Positions 44,140 to 55,650 of a DNA stretch of 64,000 bases are shown piece by piece. The stretch comes from Cephalotrichum gorgonifer. Its lineage: Eukaryota; Ascomycota; Sordariomycetes; Microascales; Microascaceae. The stretch's first letter is position 1. The number at the start of each line of letters is the position of its first letter. The stretch spans positions 1,322,459 to 1,386,458 of the forward strand of contig ONZQ02000006.1 of NCBI GenBank assembly GCA_900312665.1, given 5' to 3'. The notes beneath the pieces are model-generated. The model was not told the origin of the DNA, did no database searches, and was given only the letters and a program-made list of their open reading frames with translations. A program made the position numbers and the translations under genes.

Positions 44140-44448
44140 ATCGATTTTGTTTCCGGTACTCCAATAACTAGTATATCATTTGACGATACCGACCGCTATA
44201 TACTTACCAATCCTGGATGGATTAAAATGGCTAGAGGCACAGAGGAAGGCTCTATCGAGATACAAAGTGCCACGCAGAACGGCTATGGCTTCGGCCAGGA
44301 TAGGACCTGGATTACTTGTAATGGCCAGAATGTCCTCTGGCTGCCCTCAGACTACCGACCAACTTGTTCTGCTGTCCAAGGAAGGATGATATCCATCGGT
44401 TGTGGAACGGGACGGGTATTTGCTATCGGCTTCTCGTCAGATGTGTAA

Positions 44449-45176
44449 TCCACTACTCCTCCAATTCAAACTTTCGCTATATTTTCGTTTACTAGCATGC
44501 CACCAGGAGGGTCCGGGGGGCTCGGGAGATTTATAGGAAATTCATCAAGTTCTAGAACGTCCCATCCATGCAGCCTCGTTTTGCCACGCCATGCGAAGTC
44601 GAAAGAGAACACGCTTGAATGTAAGTACAGATCCCGCACGAGAGATAGTGACATAACACGCCTGTGGAAAGCTGTTTCGGGCACCCGTCACATGTTTCTC
44701 CTACTGCCTAATTCGACCTGCTCTCGGGATTCGGCAAAATATATATCCATTAACACGTGAAAGTCTTCGCAAAGTGCCAGTGGCATGATATGCCGTCTGC
44801 AGCAGATCTACATCTGTTTCCTAACCGTCCAACGAGAAGAAGCCGATTTCACACTTAGCTGTAGGGCAAGAAGAGGGGGAGAGGAGAGAAAAGAAAGGAG
44901 GGAGAGTCGGCTTTGCACTCCTGCCATGATGCTGAACGCAGGTAGGTACCTTAGGAGTACAGTGGGACAAAATGTGAAAACCGGATATCTGGAAAAGGAC
45001 GCCGCTAAAAATAAACTAAATTATCAAAACCTGCGACACCCATTTCGCCCTCTTGATGTATACTGTGACCAAGCAACTAATTCGACACTATGTGGAGCAC
45101 GCGGACATTTGGAATGTGCAAGAGGAAAGATGAAGGCACTTATGTACATAACTGTAGCTCACATCCCAATAGCTTT
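44449..45176. other. 3' flank of the NLR gene, no gene recognised
   Basis: Several short frames on both strands without domain features. A purine-rich run (GAGGGGGAGAGGAGAGAAAAG) lies near 44875-44900. Confidence 0.45.
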
Positions 45177-45417
45177 TGTTGGATTGGCAGTATTACGGAT
45201 CTGCAGCACAAGGCACAGTTGATTACGGCGCCACGAACCTGTCGCCGTTTAGCGTACCAAGCCCATACAACAGCCGACATCGGCATGGCCCGGCGATCCC
45301 AATTTCCCCCGTAAATAGAAAAGAGTTAACGGACGGCCCGCATCCACATGTTTTGGATAGGTCATGCATCATCAATATACCGTTTTACTCGCATGCAGTG
45401 CGCTACGTAATTCGACA
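45177..45417 (+). repeat. 240-bp LTR-like repeat, copy B
   Basis: Starts TGTTGGATTGGCAGTATTACGG and ends ACGTAATTCGACA; diverged from copy A mainly in the first 100 bases. No flanking duplication seen. Confidence 0.7.
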
Positions 45418-45693
45418 GATGTGATCTTCGAGCTTGAGCAACCAGACTGCTGCAGTCACCTCGCTGATCCAATGCGGCCATTCCGCAGCGGACTTCAGCT
45501 TCGTGGGGATGTTGGCCCTGCTCGTCATCTTCTCGTGGAGATGAGCTTCGAGATTCGGGGTATTCGAGAGCGGTTCGAGGCGGCTACAACCGTGAGTTGC
45601 AGGCCTATAGAGATATCGTGAAGGATGCAGCGAAGGATGCCAATTAGATTCCAAAATAGCTCTGATATCTTAGAGCGAAGCTGGGCTCATAAC

Positions 45694-46197
45694 TGTCGAA
45701 TTACGTAGCGCACTGTATGCGAGTAAAACGGTATATTGATGATGCATGACCTCTCCTACATGGGGATGCAGGCCATCCGTAAACTCTTTTCTATCTAACG
45801 CGGAAATTGAGATCAGCGGGCCATGCCGATGTCGGCCGTTATATGGCATTGGCCTGCCAAACGGCGACAGGGTTATGGCTCCGTAATTATCCCTGTCTTT
45901 ACTTGTTAGATTGGGCACCATTACGGGACTGTCAAGGAAGGGATACGTTTGATAACGGTTCCACGCTAGTGTCTCAGTTTGGCTGTAAAACACATACAAC
46001 CCCCGACCTCGGCATTGCATGCCGATCACCACTATATAGATCAGAGTTTACGGATGGCCTGCATCCACATGTAAGAGAGGTCATGCATCATCAATATACC
46101 GTTTTACTCGCATGCAGTGCGCTACGTAATTCGACACATGCAGTGCGCTACGTAATTCGACATTACTTTCCGGGTCCGTACTGCTGCCAATCCAACA
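45694..46197 (-). repeat. 240-bp LTR-like repeat, copy C, inverted and split by copy D
   Basis: On the minus strand this is a close match to copy A. It runs 45694-45903, is interrupted by copy D and resumes at 46168-46197 (TTCCGGGTCCGTACTGCTGC). The break carries TTACT on both sides (45899-45903 and 46163-46167). Confidence 0.8.
45904..46162 (+). repeat. 240-bp LTR-like repeat, copy D, with target duplication and doubled 3' end
   Basis: Starts TGTTAGATTGGG and ends TTCGACA. It is inserted in copy C with a 5-bp TTACT duplication. Its last 26 bases (CATGCAGTGCGCTACGTAAT plus TCGACA) occur twice in tandem, at 46111-46136 and 46137-46162. Confidence 0.8.
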
Positions 46198-46263
46198 CAC
46201 CCCCTAGGTGACGCTATTCTCCAGAATCCGCTTCACCTACAAAATAGGACTTGGCTCGACGAT

Positions 46264-46400
46264 CTACGGGTCTAAGAAAATGTCTTCCTCACCCGAATCA
46301 CCCTCAGAGTCCCCGCCACTATCGTTAGGTGTCACGAAGGTCTCGACGCTCACCATGTTGAGCTGGTCCAGGAACCTCGTGTGCTGCTGGCGTGGGAGGG
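46264..46400 (-). pseudogene. C-terminal gene fragment cut by an LTR
   Basis: On the minus strand an open frame reads LPRQQHTRFLDQLNMVSVET, then FVTPNDSGGDSEGDSGEEDIFLDP and a TAG at 46264-46266. It begins at the edge of the solo LTR at 46401. The acidic ending looks like a real protein C-terminus. Family unknown. Confidence 0.3.
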
Positions 46401-46637
46401 TGTTGGATTGTAGGGATTACGACGCATGATTTATTAGGGGTGTGGCCGTAAGGGCGCGATCTAGGCTTATTTATATACCCGAAAGTATTAGGAACAAAAG
46501 GATCGCTGTTCCCATACTAATTTTGGTGTATTTGCATATTTCCTTCTTCCTATTAGGATCCGCGGAAAACCCTCGTATTGGCTGAGACTGATCCACCCTC
46601 ACCGCTGTCTAACATCCACCCTCACCGCTGTCTAACA
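46401..46637 (+). repeat. 214-bp solo LTR (second family) with doubled 3' end
   Basis: Starts TGTTGGATTGT and reaches CGCTGTCTAACA at 46614. The last 23 bases are then repeated to 46637. It is nearly identical to the inverted copy at 61182-61396, differing by one A in an A-run. No target duplication is visible here. Confidence 0.85.
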
Positions 46638-46726
46638 CTACAATTACGACGATTCTGTAACATTCGGGACTCACTTCTTAACCGGGACCCCGGTCTCACA
46701 ACCCCATTACGATTCAGATCGTAACA
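46638..46726 (+). repeat. Relic of the gypsy LTR 3' end
   Basis: Matches the last 90 bases of the gypsy LTR (ACTCACTTCTTAACCGG, CGATTCAGATCGTAACA). It was truncated on its left by the 214-bp LTR or an earlier event. Confidence 0.75.
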
Positions 46727-46934
46727 CACCTCTACTACAGTCGGTTATAGCCCTTCAGACAGATTCTTACACAAATTATATATTATAGCTCCTAGTGACT
46801 GCGAATAGTGCAGACAGAAGTAGACGCTAGAGAGAATGGTATTCTAAATTACTGGCACCGAGGTCTTGAGCTACACACGAACGTGAAGTCCGTAGAACAG
46901 GTTCAGAACGTCCGAATGCGTCTTCCCTATCGCG

Positions 46935-47742
46935 CTAGATAATAGCGGCGACGGCAATGCCGGCGAGAGCCAGGAGAGCGGAACCTGACTTAGCATTGGC
47001 CTGTCGAAAGCGATTAGCAGTGCTTACACGACTGTTTGGACTGGGGGGAAATCTACCACTCCGACAGTCACAGGTGGCTCCTCGCCGTCTCCGTCGTCGC
47101 CACTACCCTCACCGTCGTTGCTGCCATCGTCGCTATCGCCGTCATCATTGCCACCGCCGGGGAAGTCGGTGGGTTCTGGGCTGGAGGTACTAGGTGGCCC
47201 ATCATCCGGGTCGGTCTCCGTCGGCGCATCTGTCTCAGAAGCAGAATCGTGAGTTGTATCCGGCGGCTGAGAGGTGGTCGTGGGCTCGCTGGGCGGGGTC
47301 GTGGATTGAGCTGGAGGGGAAGTATCAATGGTAATGGGTAAGCCCAGGCCTATTTCTAGCAGTCAGCCACCTGATATCTCAGCAATTTGGATAATGGTAG
47401 AAAGTAAATAAAGATCCGCTACATACCATCGCAGAGGTCAACCCCGAAAGCAATGGCCTCTGCGCCCTCGGCGGTAGAGGGGCAGTCGGAGTAGGCACAC
47501 TCGACAAAGTAGCCCTGCAGGTCGGCCATCTTGCAGAAACAACGGTACATGTCAGGCTCGGTGCAGTCTAGCGGCGGGTGCTCAGTGACTACATCCTGGA
47601 AACAGTTGATCTGATCGAAAGTTAGCATTTGATTTGACGCCTCTGACGCAACTAAAGGGTGGGAACTTACAGCACAGAGGGGAACCGCAGCGGCGACAGA
47701 GGCAAGTGAGGCGCCGATGACAACGACAGTAAACCCTTTCAT
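46935..47742 (-). CDS. GPI-anchored CFEM-domain protein 1
   Basis: Four exons (47671-47742, 47427-47610, 47057-47355, 46935-47000) give 206 residues; introns are 60, 71 and 56 nt and all keep phase. Residues 1-19 are a signal peptide (MKGFTVVVIGASLASVAAA). The CFEM domain follows with all eight cysteines (PLC, INC, LDC, YRC.C, VEC, SDC, DLC). An Asp stands in TEPDMYRCFC, at the position that binds heme iron in the Candida CFEM protein Csa2. A Pro/Thr/Ser and then acidic Gly/Asp stalk leads to a final exon encoding NAKSGSALLALAGIAVAAII, a typical GPI signal. CFEM proteins at the wall or membrane take heme or act in adhesion and virulence. A sister gene lies at 49458 on the same strand. Confidence 0.85.
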
Positions 47743-49457
47743 TGCTTAAAACGTAGATTGTTAAGACAGGTATAAGCGAGTGTGCAAAGGAACTACAAGA
47801 GTTTCAAGTGATATTCGCAAAATTGCCGGTAAGAAAGTTTGGTGCAACGTGGGCTACCTAAACAGCGAGGATATGTGAGGGGAAAGGGAAGCCTTAAATA
47901 ACTATAAGCTTAATGCTTCCTGCCTTATTAGGCTCTGTCTCCGACCATTGGGAGGACAAGAACGAACCGCTTGGGTGCCACATCCCCATTTACTATTCCT
48001 TACATTTACACACCGACAGGGTTTTTCGTCACACGATCCTAGTGGTCATGTCGCGTGTTACGACGCTTCATACACGAGTCTGAGCTCTGGAGGGCAGGGG
48101 CGGCCCGTCCTGGTGGCATATATGCTGCCAAGCCAATAATCATGTGGGCCCCGTCAAGGGACGGTGAAACCAGTCGAAGGCGATGGTGCTAACCTGATTC
48201 GGATTTCTTTTCTGGCTGTACTTTCTACAACGAGTACTTCTCTCCCGTGAACCATGACAAACGCGCGGGCGGAGTCAGAAGGCCACGCCGATACACGGCC
48301 AGTACAAATGCCCGGTACGGCGTGAAAATTTACCCGTCACACCGAGGGCTTTGATGGGCGCCACACTTGACTTTCCATGCGGCAGGAGAATTCCTGTAAC
48401 TAGCGTTCTTGTGGTATTAGAGGAATATCTTAGGATACATATGTGGTACAACCTCTACTCTGATAACCGGTGCCTGGCGGCGGGATAGGCCGCCTACTAC
48501 ATGCATGACCATTATCCGACGTTCCCACGCTCTGGGCTACAGCTAATATGTTACGTTTATTTTAACCGCTCTCTTTTCATGCCGAGCTCGTTCCCCTCCG
48601 CGGCATGCAGCTTAAACTTCTAATGCATGTAATTACGGCACCATTTGGCGATGTCTCGAGCTATAGAATCCTACAATTCAGCTCCCCCCACGCCGAGCTG
48701 CATGTGTTGTGACATCCACCCATGCGTGTAACAACGAAGCAGGCACTAGCTCCTTTTCGGAGCGTTATCCGAAGCTACCCTAGTAGGGTAGGGAAGACTA
48801 TTAGTTGATATATTGATTGATAAGAGGACTGGGGGGCGCAGGGTTGGTCCTCGAGCTCGGGCTGTACCTCTACCTCGACCGATGTTCGCTCTCCCTTCCC
48901 ATCGCAGCGCCACTAAGAGCTTGGAGCTCGTATTGACGCAGGAGGAGTTGCTTCATGAAGGTTGGATCCCCCCCGCGTAATCCTTCTTGCGTCTTCGCTG
49001 AACCGTTAACTGGTTTCTCTATTAGACTACCTCGCGTTCCGGTGAAACAAGGGGCGAGTCGTCGTTGTAAATGTATTAGCAAGGAGATCCACTCGGGATT
49101 TCTTTTTTACGCTCATACATATAGCGATCCCAAGAAGAAACCTTAATAGTATTGCGCATGAGAGGGAGAGGCGAGATTGCTGGGCATGGAAACAATGCCC
49201 AGGCCGGATGCTACGGAGATGCTATATGAGGTTGATTGCTGCATTCCTGCTACAAGTACTAGCAATAAGGTAATAGGCTCTAGCTTGGAAAAGGCTATAC
49301 GACCCTGTAGCTCTTCTTGACCTCACATCGACTAGCGCCAGCGCTGCAGAAGCAGACCGGTAAGTGTACTGACAAGTACCATGTAAATTACACCTGCAGT
49401 TCACGCGTTCGTCCTTCTCTGTGCTCGTTCAAGTTGACTGTACCCATTCATGTACCA
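47743..49457. other. 1.7-kb intergenic stretch between the CFEM genes
   Basis: No gene recognised. GATA cores occur (TCTGATAACC near 48458, TTGATAAG near 48817), but none match the full iron-GATA consensus. Confidence 0.5.
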
Positions 49458-50101
49458 TCAGGCCCACACTTGAATTGCAGCAGCGGGGACGGCGACAACA
49501 AGCATGCCTAGCAACACGGGAACGGTCCTTGTAGAGCTGCTATCGTCGTCTTCTTCATCCGCATCCGCCGAGTTGTCATCGCCATCGGCCGTGGATGTCG
49601 CGGATTGAGACACAGAACCCGTGCCGGAGGTGGCTGTGGCTGTGGGTAAAGGGTCGCCCTCGTGGCTAGCCGTTGCAGCTTCGCAGTACGGGATGGCGGC
49701 GGGGAGGACCTCGCCTAAGTAAATCAGCTTATATTTCTTCTTTAATCTTCAGAGCGAGAATAGCGGACGGGTATGGCCGAGGACTGATATCCCGCCAAAG
49801 GTTCCAGTGAGAATACGGACCCCCCACGAGATGGGAAATAACCAGGGACTACAAACTCAGGATCGGTCTTACCGACTGCAACGTCGGAGCCACATGCCTG
49901 CATCACGCAGGAAGTGCCGTGAGCGGTTATGGCCTCGTACGTCGACTGAACACAGATACACCAGGCATCGTCAAATGAGCAGTCCGAGACCGCGGAGACT
50001 GATTCCTCGAGGCAGTCAATAGAGCACTCGGGGAAATAGTCGGTGGCCTTCTGCGCGGCTGCGACGGCGGTGACTGTGATGAGGAGGGTAATGGACTTCA
50101 T
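49458..50101 (-). CDS. GPI-anchored CFEM-domain protein 2
   Basis: Two exons (49873-50101 and 49458-49714), joined across a 158-nt intron (donor GTAAGA, acceptor ACTTAG), give 161 residues. Signal peptide MKSITLLITVTAVAAA. CFEM cysteines: FPEC, IDC, SDC, AWC.C, TSC, QAC and, after the intron, PYC, eight in all; an Asp pair precedes AWCIC at the heme-ligand position. A short Ser/Thr and acidic stalk ends in the hydrophobic tail TVPVLLGMLVVAVPAAAIQV, a GPI-type signal. The start was placed at the ATG directly before the signal peptide although the frame is open further upstream. It is divergent from the siderophore-type transporter at 51708. Confidence 0.83.
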
Positions 50102-51707
50102 ATTTCGGAATGCAAGGAAAGCAGTTGGTGTGGTTAGGATCGAGGCTACTGGGGAGGCGGGCCGTGTGCGTTTCTTTGTAGAGCAGATTGTTGGAGAGAA
50201 GGCGCTGTGTGGGGGCTTTCGAGGAAATGGTGCTGTTGGACGCACGACCAGGGTGTAAATCGCGCAATGAACAGGATTGACCAGGAAATTACTAGGTCGG
50301 AATTAGGTCCCCCCTTCGAAAGACTGGGGCATTGGTTCTAACGCTCTCGGTCAGCGAGCGTGATTCTGGAAGACCCACCCTCCGGGTCAAACGATTCAGA
50401 TACGTCGGCCCATACAGCCTCATTTCTCGACAGGACCGCGTGGTATACTGCGGAGTACTCGGTGCTTTGACTGCCCAGGAATCCATATTAGCTGGCCCTC
50501 CATCACTTCAGCTTGCTGTCGGATGGAACATCGGAAGGACGGCCAAGACAAGAAAGATGGTGCGGAGCTATGCCGAGACCCGAAAAGCTCGCTTGCGCTC
50601 GAGGACCAGACCGAAAGCGGAGCTCGGCAAAAACGGGCGTGGCGTTTCAGCTGCCGAGCTGGAGGAAACCCAGGACCCAGACATACATCTCCGCTGTTGG
50701 GATACGGTGTCTCTGCAAAGGGTACCATTCATGGCGTGTCACTAATTCGACCGAATGAGTGCGTGCTCTGTAAAGGAAGCCTGGAACGCCACGTATCGCA
50801 CCTGGGAGGCTACGCCAAGACAGCCTAAGCGTTCTTTCCGAATGGACTATCGAGTCTGATGGTGGGAAGAAGCTCCGGTGTATCCGTGGGAAGGTAAACA
50901 ATTTAATTTAGTGGGATTTCGTGCAACGATTTGGTCCACACCCTTTGCACCCCTGCTTGATTGCTGGTTTTGATTGGCCTGGTGGACGATTCCCCCCACC
51001 CATCGCCGGTTGCATGGTCAGGGGTGGAGTGCGGGTAAGTTATATGATTGGATGCTTTCGCTGAGCCTGTTTTATCTGATCATCTGATAAGATCTCTGAG
51101 TGTGAGGTCACTATACATGTCGTCGACAAGGTCCTACATCGGATGCAGGCTTCCAATGGAGGGTAGGATGTAGGGTCTATGGAAAACCCGAGGTCCTGCA
51201 ATGAGCACTGAGCCTTGGCAATAATATGAACGTGGTGGAGGGAGGGGGCGATGTCGGTGGCGCGACCGACGAGTGAGAATGTTCGTCCGTGGGGATATAG
51301 TATTTTGGGAATAGCGCCTTGGAGCCTGGTGACCAATGGGCAGAACGAAGGCTTCCCCCCGGAAGTGAGAGACACGGCCAGGGGTAGTGCACAAGAAGTC
51401 AGCCGAGGCTTGATAACTGGGTTTAATCGGGGGCGCCGCTATCCGGTCACCTCGTTTAGGGAGCAAGAAGCTGCGGTAATTAATTTACCATACACACGTA
51501 TACCTTTTACGGTACTTGCGCTATCTTAATAAGCTATAATTCTTCACGTAGTTCTTTAGAGAGACATCGACAGGAGTGAGAGGCGGCTGGAAACTTCTCA
51601 AGCTTCCCTCAGAAATCCGGGCGCTACATACTCGGCATCTTGTATTTAGGCCAACATCTAAGGGGGTTCTGTAACTGAAGCAGTTACTTTCTCAAGATTT
51701 TCCAACA
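50102..51707. other. Divergent intergenic region between CFEM 2 and the MFS transporter
   Basis: 1.6 kb without a convincing gene. It contains the inverted iron-GATA pair at 51072-51090. Several overlapping frames of 80-137 codons at 50330-50830 are mutually exclusive and show no domain. Confidence 0.5.
51072..51090. promoter_or_regulatory. Inverted pair of iron-type GATA sites (ATCWGATAA)
   Basis: TTATCTGAT (51072-51080, i.e. ATCAGATAA on the minus strand) and ATCTGATAA (51082-51090) are separated by one base. Both match ATCWGATAA exactly, the site described for the SreA-type iron repressors of filamentous fungi. They are 618 bp upstream of the transporter ATG and 971 bp upstream of the CFEM 2 ATG. 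Confidence 0.7.
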
Positions 51708-53553
51708 ATGCGCTTCTTTAGCCACCGTTCGATGGAAACCAGTGCCACACACAACAATGTGACTATTTCGGAGAAACAGGCAGGAGAAATTCCTGACGCA
51801 ACTGCGCCGAGGGGAAATCTACGGAGTCACGCCCAGCAGGATCAGAAATTGGTCGGGGGTGACCTTCAAGATGGTGTTGCCAAGGTTGAGGCTGCCACTA
51901 TCATATGGACAAAGCGCGACTTGATCACGGCCTACATCTTGTATGGTTTAGCCTATTCTCTGACCTCGCCACGTTTCCCGGTGATAAAACAGACAGCTAA
52001 CCCAATAAAGAATATGGCTAATATACTTTATCACCTCCACAGAGGAGGTTACCGTCCGGGCCTTGACGCCCTTCGTCACCAGCTCTTTCGGCCGCCACTC
52101 GCTCACGGCCACCACGACCATCATGTCGAGCATCATCGCCGGCCTCTCGAAGCTGCCTCTTGCCAAGATCATGGACACATGGGGTCGCCCACAGGGCCTC
52201 GCGCTCTCCCTCGCGCTCTGGGTCCTCGGCTTTATCATGATGGCCACGTGTCGCAACGTCGAGACGTACGCCGCCGCCCAAGTCTTTTCCGTCACAGGCG
52301 CGCAGGCCGTAAGCTATTGCATCACCATATTCGTGGCAGATACGTCGACACTGAAGAGCAGGGGGTTGATGCTGGCCTTCGCGACATCGCCCTACATCGC
52401 CACAACCTGGATCGGGGGCCCCATCTCTGATAGTCTGCTGGCGGGGCCCGGGTGGAGGTGGGGCTTTGGCATCTGGGCAATTATCACACCGGTTGTTGTC
52501 CTACCACTCATCTTTCTGTTCCTCGCCAACCAGAGGCGTGCGGAGAGAGCTGGACTGCTGGATCAGCGGTCAAAACGGGCGTTCTCGGCCCGTGGGGCTG
52601 TGGACTACTTGATCGAGGTAGATCTGCTTGGGATCCTTATTCTCGCTGGCGGCATGGCTCTCTTTTTGCTGCCCCTGAGCCTATATTCTTACCAAGGGCG
52701 CGAGTGGGAGTCACCTATGATCATCGCTATGCTCGTCGTGGGCCTCGTCCTGCTCGCCACCTTCCCCCTCTATGAGAAATTCCTCGCCCCCGTCAAGTTT
52801 ATTCCCTTGCATCTCCTCGGTGACAGGACTGTGCTTCTAGCCGGAATCATGATCTTCTTCGTCTTCTTCAGCTCCGCGATATGGGGTAGTTATTTCAACT
52901 CTATGTTGGTGGTGGTATGGTATCAAAGCGTCACGCAGGCGACATACATCAGCAACATCTACCGCGTCGGGTCATGCTTCAGCGGGCTAGTGATAGGCGC
53001 CCTTATCAGGTGGTCAGGACGTTTCAAGTGGGTTGCCACATACTTCGCGCTGCCGCTAATGATACTCGGTGTTGGGCTGCTCATCCACTTCCGACTACCG
53101 GACCAGAGTATAGGACTGGTGATCATGACGCAGATATTCGTCGCATTCTCAGGTGGTCCAACCGTTATTGCGGCAGAGATGGCCATGATGGCGCCTGTGG
53201 GGAGGCAGTACGTTGCCGTCATTATTGCCATATTGGACCTCTTCGGGAGCATGGGCACGGCGGTCGGGTCCACAGTTGCGGCGGCTATCTGGACGGGAGA
53301 CTTCAAGAACAGGCTTGGGACGCACATCGGCGACCCAGGGACGGTGAATAAGGTCTATCAGAGCCTATACACCCAACTAGCCTACAAAATGGGGGATCCT
53401 ATTCGGGAGGGAATCAACTTGGCTTACGGGGACACGCAACGACTTATGTGCGTTGCCAGCACGGCATGTCTTGGATGTGCGTGGATTGCGTCGTGGTTCT
53501 GGAGGGACATCCGGATCAAGGATATTTCGCAAGTCAAGGGGACAGTGGTATAG
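51708..53553 (+). CDS. MFS siderophore-iron transporter-like protein
   Basis: Exons 51708-51972 and 52043-53553 with a 70-nt intron give 591 residues, typical of fungal siderophore carriers (Mir/Sit/ARN type). After a hydrophilic N-tail come TAYILYGLAYSLTSP and, across the intron, VTVRALTPFVTSSFGRHSL. Then ATTTIMSSIIAGLSKLPLAK, MDTWGRPQGLALSLALWVLG, SYCITIFVADTSTLKSRGLM, GPISDSLLAGPGWRWGFGIW and the C-terminal FWRDIRIKD, all recognisable marks of this subfamily. The intron donor is GTTTCC, unusual but the only choice that keeps phase and the conserved junction. It would import ferri-siderophores at the plasma membrane. The promoter holds paired ATCWGATAA sites. Confidence 0.87.
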
Positions 53554-54824
53554 CTGGCTCGCTTTCACGACGTTCGGGTCTGTAAGCGAGGAACCAGGTC
53601 CTTACTTCTGTTAGGTTTGTAGCGCAGTCTTACGTATGTATTCGCTCGAATAGAAGTCAGGTTGGTCATTGTGGCATCAAGGCCACCAGCGTTTCCGGTG
53701 TGCCATTATTTCACCCCAAACACGTACTTGCGAGTTAAGGATATGTGGTGCGCATCGACACCGGCCCCTCGGTAAGGGATCTATAGCTATAGATAAGACA
53801 CGCCGCAGACCCACGACGGGAAATCCCGTGTGTCTTGTCGAGCTAATCTGTGGCTTCCAGTTCTACGGATTGAATACGTGCCGTTCGTGCGGAATCTAGC
53901 CGTCATGATGGGGAACGTTTCCGCATGTCTGTCATTCTGAATAGCCCCCCCGCGGGATAAAGGCCGCGGTTGACAAGCTGAAGGAGGGCGGGGTTTCAAA
54001 GCCACCGCCGGCGGGCGGTCGACGGTCACGCAGCGTGGGGTTATCTGATCCTTTCCGACAGGGGTGTGGCACACCGGGAGGCTGGATCTGGTAACCAACC
54101 CAATATGAATCATGCATATGTTAGAATGGCGCTAAATAATGGCCAGATGACCCACTGACCAGGGAACTTGGCGTGATAAAGAATAGCAATAACACAGGAT
54201 GGGACACCAGAGGATATACGGGCGAGGAGCTGAAACCAAAAAAAAAATGCAGCCAAGTACCTATACTTGCCCGGAATCTTAGGCTTGGTATGCATATGAG
54301 GGCCGTTCGGATATTGGCAAACAAGGATTCTAAAGTAGCCTAGCTCGAACTGAAGACATGTGAGAGGGTCCGGATAACGGCACGCAAAGGATTCCAAAGT
54401 ACCTCGGTCACAGCTACGACTGTTCCGGCTATTTCCTCTCTGCTCTCGAGTGGGGCTTAAGCGTAATAGCGCGGTGTGTTGGTGGATGCCAAGGACCAAG
54501 CTCGTTATGGTGACTTGGTGAACACACGGGGAACCTCCGGCCCCAAATGATCCGTGCAGACCGGCGCGATAGCTGGAGAAGAACAGCGAGAGACCGCAAA
54601 GTATTTAAGATGCCGTATATTAAAAGAGTATTCCCACATTTGCCCCTCTATCCACCCCTCAACCCCAGTAGGACAAGGGACACATATTATCATCTGTGGA
54701 ACCAAACTTGGAACTTTTTTTTTTGATCACCCGTAGTTGCTTAGGTATATATCCTTCCGTCGACCTCCCACATTACCGAGAATCTCTGGCGTGCCCAACA
54801 GTGAAACCCACCAGTACCCGCAGG
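53554..54824. other. Intergenic between transporter and acetyltransferase
   Basis: 1.3 kb without a supported gene. It contains TTATCTGAT at 54041-54049, an A8 run near 54237 and a TATA-like tract near 54745. Confidence 0.5.
54041..54049 (-). promoter_or_regulatory. Iron-type GATA site (ATCAGATAA)
   Basis: Exact ATCWGATAA match on the minus strand, 776 bp upstream of the acetyltransferase ATG. Confidence 0.5.
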
Positions 54825-55650
54825 ATGGCTCACGCGACGACCACTCCTGGCTTTGCCGTTCTCCCCGCCCTTCTCCAGGACGTCGAGAAAATCTATGACG
54901 TCTATTTCTCCGCTTTTAAGGCGGATTCAATGGGCCGCATCATGCTCGAGATTCTTTTCCCGGGCGGCTATGACGGGGACGAGTTCCGTGCCGCCCACGC
55001 GAAGGCGACACGGGAGTACTGGACTAGCACGCAGAACCAGTACACGTGGAAGGTGGTTGACACAGATACCGGGGAGATCGTCGGCATGATTCTTGCGGAT
55101 GTGTATACGCGTGCAAGGACGAAGGAGGAGAGGCAGAATGTGGGGGTGCCTTGGTTGGAGGGCAAGCAGAGAACGAGGGCGGAGACTATTCTAGGGTCCC
55201 TTTGGGACGCAAGGGAGAGAATCCTTGGGGGAAGGCCGTACGTCTGTAAGTTCTTTCCCTTCTTGTTTAAAGGTCGACGCCAATCCAGAAGATCAGAACG
55301 CTTTCCCTGGGAAACTACAAATACCCAAAGCTAACCACAGCTTGCCTGGAGACGCCCACGTCATCGCTGTGGACCCCAAGCACCAGGGCCGCAAGGCAGG
55401 GGCTATGATTTGCAAATGGGGGGCCGACATGGCCGAGGCGTGCCGTCTGCCGCTGTATTTCGAGGCATCACCGTCCACGGTAGGGCTGTACAAGAAGATG
55501 GGATTCCAGGTGCTGAGCAACAAGGTGGTTCACGGCGCGGGGGCCCTTGAAATGGCGGAGGACGTTGAGGTGCCGCTGATGGTCATGATGCCCAAGGCGT
55601 TGGGAGATAATTTTGAGGAATGGAGGGAGGAGACTGCGGACTTGGCATAA
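54825..55650 (+). CDS. GNAT-family N-acetyltransferase
   Basis: Exons 54825-55245 and 55331-55650 give 246 residues. N-terminal part: PALLQDVEKIYDVYFSAFKA, then WKVVDTDTGEIVGMILADVY (beta strands before the acetyl-CoA site). C-terminal part: HVIAVDPKHQGRKAGAMICK is motif A with the acetyl-CoA pyrophosphate loop (Q-G-R-K-A-G), then LYFEASPSTVGLYKKMGF (motif B). The 85-nt intron uses GTAAGT and an AAG acceptor chosen for phase; a nearby CAG acceptor breaks the frame, so this junction is the weak point. Substrate unknown. It lies next to a siderophore-type transporter, and acetyltransferases act in siderophore pathways, but this protein is shorter than the known siderophore acyltransferases. Confidence 0.82.

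Larger units (their letters stand above)
37910..44448 (+). pseudogene. NWD-type NLR: N-terminal NWD domain, NACHT, WD40 repeats; interrupted by a transposon
   Basis: Exons 37910-38043, 38085-38529 and 38577-40192, then a pogo element at 40193-42048, then 42051-44448. The first intron is only 41 nt (GTTAAG..ACCAG) and could instead be a 1-base frameshift. N-terminus: basic MTHRSLRKLFSRTRN, a Ser/Pro linker, then the NWD/NACHT N-terminal domain from LWTQAYEAVKKDNPRLVDGY. NACHT has P-loop GNPGKGKT and Walker B LIIDALDEC, then a helical part. WD40 repeats run over 42694-44139, followed by a C-terminal cap. Such proteins (the Podospora HET-E/HET-D family type) control self/non-self recognition and programmed cell death. 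Removing the transposon and one TA gives an open frame across the site. A possible in-frame 57-nt intron lies at 42412-42468 (GTAAGT..TTACAG). As it stands the product would end after the NACHT region. Confidence 0.88.

Noticed and set aside
50332..50828. A gene between CFEM 2 and the transporter
   Set aside because: Three overlapping frames on the plus strand and one on the minus strand compete, and none has domain features or splice logic.
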